NCBI GenBank assembly: GCA_019054805.1
Contig: JAHQIY010000020.1
Coordinates: 434,001 to 498,000 of the forward strand
Direction of reading: 5' to 3'
Origin: Brachionus manjavacas
Taxonomy: Eukaryota > Rotifera > Eurotatoria > Ploima > Brachionidae
Length of the DNA: 64,000 nucleotides
Shown: piece by piece, positions 55,266-64,000 of the stretch
Layout of the letters: every line of letters starts with the position of its first letter
Numbering within the stretch: position 1 is the first letter of the stretch
Program-made: the position numbers and the translations under genes
Notes under the pieces: model-generated
What the model saw: the letters and a program-made list of their open reading frames with translations, nothing else
Database searches by the model: none
Told to the model about the DNA's origin: nothing

Positions 55266-56255
55266 CTGTTCCAAAAAATAAATCATTATTATCTAGGTTC
55301 GTAAAAAAAAATTGTTTGCTTTAAATTTTTTTAAATAAAAAAGAGAGAATATAAAGAGAAAATAAAAAAAGTAAAAAAGAAAAGAATTAAACTTAAATTA
55401 GACATTTTTTCTTCTAGGTATTTTTACTTTTACTGCTACACTTTTTGATTAAAACAAAGAATGGAATTGAAATTAAGTTTATGGTTTATATCTCTTTTAA
55501 ATATTTGAAACTCGTTTATTAAATCATTAAATAATGGATTTTTATTCTGAATCGAATCATTTAAGCAATTTCTATTTATTTCCCTAAATCTATCATTTAG
55601 AACTTTAATGCCTGCTAATCTGTGAATTTATAAATTACCTCAAATTTTGAATTACTCTGTAACTTTTCCAGGTTTGTTGCAGATAATCCAAGAAAAACTA
55701 CCAAATGATAGTCTAGCACCGATCGTACAATAACAAAGTAAATTTTTTAGGGTATTTTTAGACAATTTTCACGATTTTTGTCAAAGAATTTTTAAGCAAT
55801 TTAGAAGCTGCTGACAATTTTTTTTAGAAATTCAACCTGATTTTTGAAACTCAAACAATGGTAGAATCTTATACCCAAAAAACAAATGTAATCTGAAGTT
55901 GTTAGGTCTTTATTTAACATTTTAAACTTTAATTTATTAATAAGATTTTTTTTCGTAGTTTAATAAATTATATAATTACGTTTTTATGCTGCCATACTTA
56001 AGCGCGAGCCACTGTTCTATATTATTAGATCTGATATGTTGTAGCTAGTTTCTTTAATTATCTTCTTTGTCAAAATAACGACATGTGCAGCAAGTTTTGA
56101 GCAATTGAGGAAAGAAATGCCAATGGGTGATTTACTTCTTATGATACCTCAAGTTTTTTTTCTTGTCTCTTCAAATTGTGTTAAATTTCTAATTCCTTTT
56201 TATTTAAGCTAATTTTAAATTAAAAAAAGAATAAGCCACCTACTGGAAAAAAAAA
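55266..56255. other. Repeat-derived spacer
   Basis: No continuous coding sequence. Somewhat GC-richer words (55700-56150) suggest decayed LINE DNA upstream of the RT relic, but no motif could be pinned down. Confidence 0.35.
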
Positions 56256-56259
56256 CAAC

Positions 56260-57580
56260 TTGATAAATATTTGCCAGTCAGGCTTTAGAGACCACAGAAA
56301 AACTAGCGACAATTTTTTGACTCAAAATATTAGGGAATAAATTAATAGGAAAAGAAAAGTGTATGGCATGTTCTTTGACATTGCCAAGTCATTTGATAGA
56401 GTTTGGCACAATGGATTAATTTATAGATTAATTAACATAGGAATCCCTATGGAATAAATAGGTCTGATAAAGTCTTTCCTTTCAGAGCGATTTTTCTCAG
56501 TTGACGGTTGAGACTGGTGTCTCCTAAGGAGCTGTCCTGAGTCCCTTTTTGTTAACAATTTTCATCAACGACCTACCAACTAATAATAAACTAATTATTA
56601 TACTTTATTTACAGACGATCTAGCTACAATTTTCACTAATAAGAAAGCTACAAGAATAAGTAAAGAAATACAAAACTTTCTAAATGAATTGGAATATTGG
56701 CTGTTTAGGTGGAGGCTAAAATGGTAGTTTCCAAATGTAACTACATCGTCTTTTCGAGAGGCAAAAGAGGAAATAATTCTCCCAATATATCTATGGGTAA
56801 TCAACGAGTACAGCAGGCTAAAGAAGTCATTTTTTCAGGCTTCATTTTGGACCAAAACCTGAACTTAAACAAACAGATAGAAGATTCTTTCACACAAGTC
56901 ATGGAAGCTAAATGAAAAAATCCTGGTAGGAATTTTTAGATCCTCAATTGGGTCGATTATAGACAATCCTTTTTTATTTTTTCAAAAATTTCTAAAACTT
57001 CCATGGCGAAAATTCAAGCTTTACAGAACAGAGCTATAAGATCTATTTACGATCTGCCTTTTGATCATACTAAGAAGACTTATCCATCAGTTACTGATGC
57101 AAAGTCTAAGTCAGGTCTGAGTGAAGTATGCATAAGAATGTACAAGATTAATATCTGATATATTTTTGAAGCCATTGCTCACAACCCGTTGATCCAACTA
57201 CTTGTTTAAGAAGTTTAAGGAGAGAAGGCTCTAAGAACTCTTTGTATACTTGCAACTATCACTTCGATGTTTCCTAAGCCCGATCTTTACCTGAATGATA
57301 ATTTCGACACTGGTTGTAGTCAACAACCACCTTCTTTTTCTCGTATCTTCTAAATAATTTTGTATCAGAAAACAAACAATCAATATAATAAAATTCTAAA
57401 AAATAACTTTTTTTCACATTTATTTTCATTACTTTTTCCTTTAACTTCCTGATTTAAAATTCTAATTATAAAACCTTTAATATCAGCTCTAAACCTTGTT
57501 ATTTAATATTTTATTCTATTAAAATAAACACAAACATGAAGGGGCGAAAGCCCAAAGGTCTAAACATAAAAAAAAAACAA
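56260..57580 (+). pseudogene. LINE (jockey/CR1-like) reverse-transcriptase relic
   Basis: Plus-strand pieces in order: QSGFRDHRKTSDNFL, VYGMFFDIAKSFDRVWHNGL (RT motif A), a decayed motif-B region, FTDDLATIF (motif C with F-T-D-D), FRWRLK...VSKCNYIVFSRGKR, IFSGFILDQNLNLNKQIED, and KIQALQNRAIRSIYDLPFDH near 57005-57065. Frame changes and stops throughout. The 3' end carries a GGGGCGAAAGCCC hairpin at 57541-57553 followed by A-rich sequence. Both the hairpin sequence and coding motifs differ from the 32-kb family. Confidence 0.85.
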
Positions 57581-57639
57581 AAAACAATGGGTTTTAATAC
57601 TCAAGACCATTTTAAATTATAAATAAACTTTTAAAAAAA

Positions 57640-57730
57640 GAAAAGAAAGAAGAATTAGTAAGATAGCAATTGCACAATGGAGTCGGATATGCGACATATC
57701 TTGATTCAATAATTTGGTGTTGATGAGCCT
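57640..57730 (-). pseudogene. LINE RT C-terminal fragment
   Basis: 57660-57712 (AGATAGCAATTGCACAATGG on) is the reverse complement of codons for the RY.EYP.PLC-type C-terminus, diverged. Confidence 0.6.
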
Positions 57731-57954
57731 TCTAAACTGCCAATTTCACATTTTTGCTTTTCTTCGATTTTCTCCGAGAGGGTTCAGACCTTCGACCTTT
57801 CTGCTTGCATCAATTCTTTAAAGCGGCCTGATGGACTTCCATCAAGACTAGAGAGAAAAAATTTAACTAAAATTAATTTTTAAATTATATATTTATTTAT
57901 TTATTTTAAAAATTTAAAGTGAGTCTAAAAAGAATCACAGGTTCTAGAGATTTG

Positions 57955-58060
57955 ATGCATTTTATTTATTTGTATTTCTGTACCGACCTTGAGCTCCCTC
58001 AGAATTAAAAAAAAATAAAATAAAAATAAAAATAATAAATGATTAAAAAAAAATATAGTG
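57955..58060 (-). repeat. LINE 3' end
   Basis: TTTATTTATTTGTATTTCTG, then TACCGACCTTGAGCTCCCTCAGAATT: tail plus hairpin of the 32-kb LINE family, minus orientation. Confidence 0.72.
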
Positions 58061-58104
58061 AAAAAAAAAAGATAAATTAAAAGAAATTAAAGAAAAGATA
58101 AATA

Positions 58105-58450
58105 GATATGTAATTATTTATTTATTTGTTTTCTGTACCGAGCAAAAGCTCCTTCAGATTAAAAAAAAAATCAAAATAAAAAAAGTTAAATAAGATAGAA
58201 TAAAAATTTAAAAAATAAAATGGTTTAAAATAGAGGAAAATTAATGAAATTGAACTGGAGAGTTAAAGGATACAAATTTCTAAAAAATTGATTGTTCAGG
58301 GAAAAAAGAAGAAATTGTAAGGTAGCAATTACACAATGGAATTGGGTATTCAATAAATCTTGATTCGAAACCTTCTTTGTATTCCTCCACCAGTCTAACA
58401 ACCATTGGAATAGAATGTCTCAGTCCTGTCCCAACATATCTCTCACTCAA
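58105..58450 (-). pseudogene. LINE 3' end with longest preserved C-terminal peptide
   Basis: Tail and hairpin (TACCGAGCAAAAGCTCC) at 58108-58158. Minus-strand codons upstream (58280-58450) read SNRLCELSERYVGTGLRHSI, PMVVRLVEEYKEGFESRF and IEYPIPLCNCYLTISSFFPE with no internal stop. This is the best-preserved example of the clade's C-terminus and the reference for the other fragments. Confidence 0.8.
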
Positions 58451-58484
58451 CTCACAAAGCCGATTTGAGAAAATGAAATATATT

Positions 58485-58625
58485 TTTATTTTATTTTTTT
58501 TTTAACGTAGGCTAGAATTAGACATGTTTAAATATTTACTAAGTTAGAAAAAGAAAAATTACTAGGTAGCAATTACACAATGGTGTTGGATATTCGATAT
58601 ATCTTAATTGGAAAACTTGCCGTCA
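58485..58625 (-). pseudogene. LINE RT C-terminal fragment
   Basis: 58560-58612 on the minus strand encodes FQLRYIEYPTPLCNCYLV. No hairpin is retained. Confidence 0.65.
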
Positions 58626-58779
58626 ATTAATATAAGCTGACAGATCAATCAATTTGGTCAAAATTAAGGATTAAAATGTAATTTATCATAATTAAATTAA
58701 AAATTCAGAATTAATTTATTTATTAAGTTAAACAAAAAAAAGCATCAATATACTATAAACTGAATGCTAATTAAGCTTG

Positions 58780-59327
58780 ATACTAAACATGATTAATTCT
58801 AATTTGCTCATGAGCCGATTGTTTGCTAGCACTTGTCAACTGGCATATATTAGATACTAGACTCGACGATTGCTAAATATTCCGATTGCAGTTGCGCGTA
58901 CTTATTTTTTCTTCTTTTTTTAATTAGCTTCAATTTGTTTTATGTGATAAAAACAGTAAAAGTGAGAGTGCACAGAAAATTGAGTGAAAAGCACGACTCG
59001 CGAGTTAAATGCTCTCGCTTAGTGTCGGATAAGACAAGCATTGTGTTTTTCTATTAAATTAGATTAGATCTAGGTAAGATGAGACATGAGCAAATGACAG
59101 AGCGGGCGAGCAAGAGGGAGAAAAATTGATTTTTTTGTTGTTTCTTTTATTTTTAAAAACAAAAATGAGAATTTTTTATTTAGGATTTTTTGTTTTATCA
59201 TCAAATTTCAAGTTGAAAAATTAATGCTAATTTTAGCTCAAGTTTCAAATTGAGTTCCGAATCGGCCATCAATTAAACATTTTTAATCTAGAGAGCATTG
59301 ACACAAATGTAAAGCAGCAACACGAAC
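58780..59327 (+). promoter_or_regulatory. Probable 5' region of the diacylglycerol kinase gene
   Basis: Composition becomes less AT-rich from about 58800. It includes the 10-bp palindrome ACTCGCGAGT (58997-59006) and GAG-rich runs (59090-59120). No PH-domain exon was found here. The stretch may hold an alternative promoter and 5' UTR or may be intron; no defined core-promoter element can be supported. Confidence 0.35.
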
Positions 59328-61974
59328 ATGGACGATTGGATCCAAGCATTGACAAGTGCCAGTCGAAACGAGCTCTACCCGGTTAGCTTAGTCTAAATCT
59401 CATCTTCTTTATGCAACACTCTAATTCTTGCTCATTGTTTAGAACAAGTCTTTGAACGGAGCACACAGCTGGTGCGTTTGTTCACACGCCAGGCCCACTT
59501 TTTGTAATGTGTGCGCAGAAGCTCTCACCGGCGTGACCAGTCACGGCCTGTCATGTCAAAGTAAGCCTAGCCAAAGCCCACTAAACATTCTCACACGCTC
59601 AATGCATATTTTGTTTAGTATGTAAATTTAAAGCGCACAAACGATGCGTGTCTAAAATAGGCATAAGCTGCAAATGGACCACACTGGCTTCGATTGAGGC
59701 CGCACAGCTCATTGAAAACGAGGATCGCAAGCTAAGCATGCCTCATCAGTGGATCGAGGGAAATCTTCCTGTGAACGCCAAGTGCTCTCATTGTGATAAA
59801 GCGTGTGGCTCGGTCCTTCATATGCAAGACTACCGGTGCCTTTGGTGCAAAGCTTACGTAATCATTTTTGTTTTTATTTTTTTAATTTTTTGGTTATTCG
59901 GGATCGTTGAAGGTGCACACACACTGTAAGAATAGCTATGCAAAAATTTGCGATCTAGGTACTTATCGGGTGTCAATATTGCCTCCGACATACATCGATT
60001 CGATTACGTCAGATGGCTTCATACAGGCCTCTAAAGCTCTCAATTCCAGTCCTCTAGTTGTTTTTATCAATTCTAAATCAGGCGACAATCAAGGCGTTAA
60101 ATTTTTGCGCCGCTTCAAACAACTACTTAATCCTTTTCAAGTATTTGATTTAATTAACGGAGGACCTACCGTCGGGTAAGAGCTTTTTTTATTAAATTTT
60201 TTTTTCATTTAAATAAAATTACCAATGTCTTATAAATTTCAAAATTTATTAAAGAACTTTATACAGTGCCAAGTTTCTATTCTTTTAAGAGGCTAGTTAA
60301 TATTTTTAATAATATACCAAGTATGTATCTTTTAAAAAATTGCTAATTTATGGCTAATTTACAAAGTACAGTGAAGAGTGTTTCAATTCGGCAACAATAT
60401 TAAAAGTAATCGAATTTTTTTAAATTATTCATATTCTAAAAGTGCAAAAAATTATCAGTATTAAATTAATATTTTTTATTCGAAAATAAACTCGCTTTAA
60501 ATTCAGAACATTTTGGTATAAACTCAAGCTGAATGAATTAGATTCTTTACTAATTAATATTTTTAATTACATACAAAACATTTGCATAGTTATTCAACTT
60601 TTAAGTTTGAATGAAATTTTGTTTTATGTTTGAATTAAATAATGTTGCGGACGTGATTTGGGAATCTATGTAACAAATGATTCAACCTGTTGCCAAGACA
60701 AAGAACAAAGTAATCACAAAATCTAGTCTTATTAAAAGGGCTTTTAGATTATTGAAGATATTTATTCATAATTGTTGAATATGCAGTTCAAGAACTAAGA
60801 TATTCTCTGTATTTAGGGCTTTCAAAAGAAAGAGACCAAGCTCATTAGGTGGTTGAAGAAAAAAGATCTAAAGAGGGCATTAAATGATAAACGGACATTA
60901 TCCATTGCGGCAAGTTAGTCATCAATCCAGATTTTACTTTGAAACAGAATTAAAAATTGACATTTACTTAAAATTTTTATTTATTTATTTATAGTATAAT
61001 TTAAGGAAGTTTTCCTTCCCAAGGCTACTCAGAATGGATCTTAGTCCTTCTTCTCAGCCTCGCAAAATTGAAGAATTGATAATATTAGTATTTATTTTTT
61101 TTTAAATACAATAATCTGCAGTTTTTCGAGTCAAAAATAGATAAATACATAAAAATATATAGATAAGAACAGAAGTTCAAAATAAAAAGAAGGAAATTAA
61201 AAAAGAAAAAAATTTATCTAAATTAGGTCAATTAGTAAAGAGATCGTAGATCGATCGTATTTACCTAAAATAATATTTAAACTTTTAAATATTAAAACTA
61301 ATTATTACTTTGAAATTTGGTTTTGTGAAATTCAGTCAGAAATTGATAAAGAGAACAGAAAAAAATGTAAAAAAATTGAATAACTTTTTTTCTGAAGGTT
61401 AAAACTTAGTTCTGTAAACATAGTGCACCATTCAAAGATGCATCAAATATCAATGTCTGCTAAATTTGCATAGTTTAGCAAAGATTAATCAATATAATCA
61501 AGCGAAGTACATTTTGCAGAGATTTTGCACATCTTTAGCAGACTTTTACATTTGATGCAACTTTGAATGCTGTACCATGCTGCATTCACAGAACCAATTT
61601 TTAACTTTTAGGAAAAAGTTATTTAATTTTTTTTACACATTTTTCTATTTTTTTGGACTGACCTTTACAGAATCTTGAAATTTTTTCTTTTGAAAAATTT
61701 TTAAAACTAATTTGAAATTAAAAATTGATTTTTGACAATGCCTTACTTAGTTTAAAAATTTTGAAAATAAATTTAATAGAAAAAATCAACAGCGGTATTT
61801 TATTTAAAAAAAATATTTTCTCTTTACTTTTCTTGCATTTAAAAGTTAATTTAAATTATTTTAAGATTAAAGCTTTTCGAAAAATTTGATTGTTTTCGTG
61901 TGCTAGTTTGCGGAGGTGACGGAAGCGTTGGATGGGTATTAAAAGAAATCGATAATTTAAACATGCATAAACAG
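59328..61974 (+). CDS. Diacylglycerol kinase delta/eta type, 5' part, runs off window
   Basis: Exons 59328-59381, 59443-59560, 59619-59857, 59913-60175, 61866-61974 join in frame (261 codons). The kinase phosphorylates diacylglycerol to phosphatidic acid at membranes. [18 protein letters not shown] matches the last helix of the PH domain in DGK delta/eta; two C1 zinc fingers follow ([17 protein letters not shown]...[28 protein letters not shown]...CRCLWCKAY), then the catalytic start [34 protein letters not shown] and the glycine-rich ATP motif [19 protein letters not shown]. The next block (LPLGTGNDLAR) is not in the window, so the following intron exceeds 2 kb. A stop lies in frame shortly before Met 59328, so either an isoform begins here without PH domain or an acceptor (AAAGCAG, about 59311-59317) links to an unseen PH exon. 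Confidence 0.9.
60176..61865 (+). other. DGK intron with retroelement tail and MITE
   Basis: 1690-nt intron between the GG|GTAAGAG donor at 60175/60176 and the TTTTAAG acceptor at 61865. 60970-61070 has TTTATTTATTTATAGT plus the hairpin GGAAGTTTTCCTTCC (minus-orientation retroelement 3' end). 61350-61655 is a palindromic MITE listed separately. Confidence 0.6.
61350..61655. mobile_element. Near-palindromic MITE, same family as 45.4 kb
   Basis: The left half (TTGAATAACTTTTTTCTGAA, TTAAAACTTAGTTCTGTAAA, CATTCAAAGATGCATCAAAT, GTCTGCTAAA) is mirrored imperfectly by the right half (TTTAGCAGAC, ATTTGATGCAACTTTGAATG, TTCACAGAACCAATTTTTAA, AGGAAAAAGTTATT). About 300 bp; arms roughly 80% alike by eye. 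Non-coding. Confidence 0.7.
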
Positions 61975-64000
61975 GTAAGAAAAAAATTTAATTAATTTTT
62001 CTAAAGTTATATAATCACCAAATAGTATAAATGCAGATTTGATCTTGTTCTGACGTCATTAAATTTTTGCTGAAATAAGGTTTATTTAAGAAGATTTGGA
62101 TTTTTAAAATTTCTTAAAGGTTCAATTAATAATTCTGTTTATTTAGTTATATAAAGTCTTTTTTAAAATCAAATTAAAAATGATATTTAAATTATAACTG
62201 GATTGACTTAAGTATTTTCAAAAATTTATTTGAGTTTGTTTTGTAAATTAAATAAATTAAAAATTAAGAAAAACGGTTTTCCTGCATCCTGAAAGCTTCT
62301 TTTGAAAATAGACTAAAAACTGAAATTGGTTTAATTAAGGCGTGACGGAAATTTCACAACAATAAGCCCTGACTTAAAAATAATTCTTCTTTATTTTTTC
62401 TAAATGCAAAATAAAAATTTTGATATAAAATCTTTACTTTTAAAGCAATCAGACATTTGCGTATTGATGAAGTGCGGATCCTTGCCAAAGGCAGACTTTA
62501 AAATTAATTTAAAGAATAATTTCAGTAAGCAATAAAATCTTATATGGTTAAAGAAAAATGATGAATAAATTTTTCTATTTGAAATGTTTTAAACTAGTAG
62601 ATTTTCGGAGATATTTGAATTAAAAAAAATTCGAAAAAACAGAAACTTGACAAATGTCTATTTTTTGAATAAAATATATTCTTAATAAATTAAGAAAAAA
62701 ATTGGGTAAATCTTCCTGATTGATCTTTGTCATGTTTTGTCAAAAAGAATATTTTCACATTGCTATTTCAGAAAATTTCTGATGATATTTAAATAAAACA
62801 AAATTCAGGAACAAGACTTTTTTTAAAATTTTTTAATAAAAAAGCCTGATGAAATAAAATATGAAAAAATAAAAAAGTAAACCCAAACATTTTCAAAAAA
62901 GAATTTTTTAGAATTAATCTTTTAAAGTAAGTTAAAAATTCATTGAATCTTCTTTGTTTTAAATCATATTTCTTAATTAAAAAATGTTACTTCATTATTT
63001 TTTAATTCTTATAATATTATTTTTATTAAATTGCGATCAATCTTTAAATTAGTGCTATCTTTAATTATCGTCTTTTAATAAATAAGTTTGGAATAAACTT
63101 AAAAACAGTAAATTCAATTTTTCATCAGTGATTTTTTTAAATTTTTGATTTTTGAGGAATAAATTATTTAATTGTTTTTTTGCAAAAAAAATTTTGATTT
63201 AAATTAAATATCCTTTTTTCAGTTTTTTGCTGATTTCTTACCTTTTTAAAATTTTTTAGTAATAAAATTTATTGATATCTGTTGTACCTAAGCAACCTAA
63301 ACCTATTTTAGGTCGATGATTTTTTTAATAACAATAAATTATCAATCAGAAAATAACTTGTCTATCAAAAAAAAGAAAAAAATGATATTTTCTTAAATTT
63401 ATAACAAATTTTTTCAATTTTGTCTGTATTTTTATATATAATTTTTTAGAAATTTTTACAGAAAAAAAAATTTAAAAGCGAAAACAAAAATATATTGGAG
63501 ATCAGAAAAACAGCGACTTATATGTGAAGGTATTTTTAAGGTTCTTAATAGTAATAATTTTTTTAACTTTTTATAGAAATTGATTAGATATTTGAGGCGG
63601 GAATAAATTTGATTGACTGCTCTCTATATATTTTTTATTTTATTTTAGTTTCATTTTCTTTCTTTTTTTAACAATTCTAATACTTATTTATATACTTATG
63701 TATATACAGGAAAATAAAATTCTAAACTAAGAATGATGTTAAAGTTTATCTATTTTTTATTTAATTTAAATATTTTTATTCTGAAGGAGCATTAGCTCGG
63801 TATAGATTTACAATTAAATAAAATAATTATATGGTCGATTTTCGTTTTCTAGAAAAAAAGAATTGTTTTCGGTGTTTGTAATCCAAATTCTTTTTTTCCA
63901 AGTACAAAAAAAAATTTTAATACCTTTTATCGGTTCTTTAAAATTCAATAAAAAATCTTTAACTTGATATCTGTGTAAATTTATTTCTATTAGTATATAT
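61975..64000 (+). other. Start of next DGK intron; no exon found
   Basis: AT-rich DNA to the window end. The conserved next kinase exon was looked for on the plus strand and not seen. A plus-orientation LINE terminus lies at 63775-63830. Confidence 0.45.
63775..63830 (+). repeat. LINE 3' end
   Basis: TATTCTGAAGGAGCATTAGC followed by TCGGTATAGATTTACAATTAAAT: plus-orientation hairpin terminus of the 32-kb LINE family with an A-rich tail. Confidence 0.7.

Noticed and set aside
1..64000. tRNA, rRNA or CRISPR features, or a spliced-leader gene
   Set aside because: No cloverleaf with a GGTTCRANNCC-type T arm, no rRNA core words and no spaced repeat array were noticed; hand scanning is not exhaustive.

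Overview
This is animal nuclear DNA: very AT-rich, with short GT-AG introns (mostly 44-67 nt), single-copy metazoan genes and many decayed non-LTR retrotransposons and MITEs. The WD40 repeats of the NGDLASGS.D.TIKIWN type, together with the tiny introns, make a monogonont rotifer (Brachionus-like) the best guess. That is inference from memory of the family style, not from a database search.

Layout. 0.4-1.7 kb (-): a stand-alone secreted PAL enzyme (peptide amidation). 3.4-4.3 kb: a LINE reverse-transcriptase relic. 4.8-7.9 kb (-): a Shaw-like Kv channel with an odd voltage sensor. 8.2-8.8 kb: a long-TIR element. 10.3-12.2 kb (-): mitoribosomal MRPS30/mL65, intronless. 14.1-15.3 kb (+): a secreted PAN/apple-like + 7-blade WD40 protein. 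16.0-16.4 kb: a hAT MITE with perfect TSD. 16.8-18.3 kb (+): TRAPPC13, six exons. 21.3-22.4 kb (+): a C16orf89-like secreted protein, three exons. 22.7-23.1 kb: a second hAT MITE with perfect TSD. 23.6-26.7 kb (+): TEX10/Ipi1, ten exons. 29.6-31.6 kb (+): BTBD9, intronless and strikingly GC-rich.

31.9-35.8 kb is a transposon island: LINE 3' ends in both orientations and a 1-kb hAT-like element carrying a zinc-finger ORF. 36.1-37.8 kb (-): a second WD40 ectodomain protein, here fused to peritrophin-A (chitin-binding) domains and a membrane anchor. 38.2-38.7 kb (-): a Ly6/three-finger GPI-type protein. 39.7-48.6 kb is mostly relics: a LINE, a perfect hairpin, a decayed REV3L (DNA polymerase zeta) copy, a Tc1-like MITE and a frameshifted Crinkler-type P-loop NTPase gene. 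51.2-51.9 kb (-): an intronless EF-hand protein. 54-58.6 kb: more LINE fragments. 59.3-62 kb onward (+): the 5' part of a diacylglycerol kinase delta/eta gene that runs off the window.

The genes do not form operons. The most novel material is the pair of apparently extracellular, highly self-similar WD40 propellers fused to PAN or chitin-binding modules, the Crinkler-type NTPase in an animal-looking genome, the zinc-finger-bearing TIR element, and the LINE clade whose copies end in a conserved peptide (RYIEYPTPLCNCY) and a 3' hairpin. All exon joins given here were checked by hand for frame and GT-AG ends, but no transcript evidence was available.
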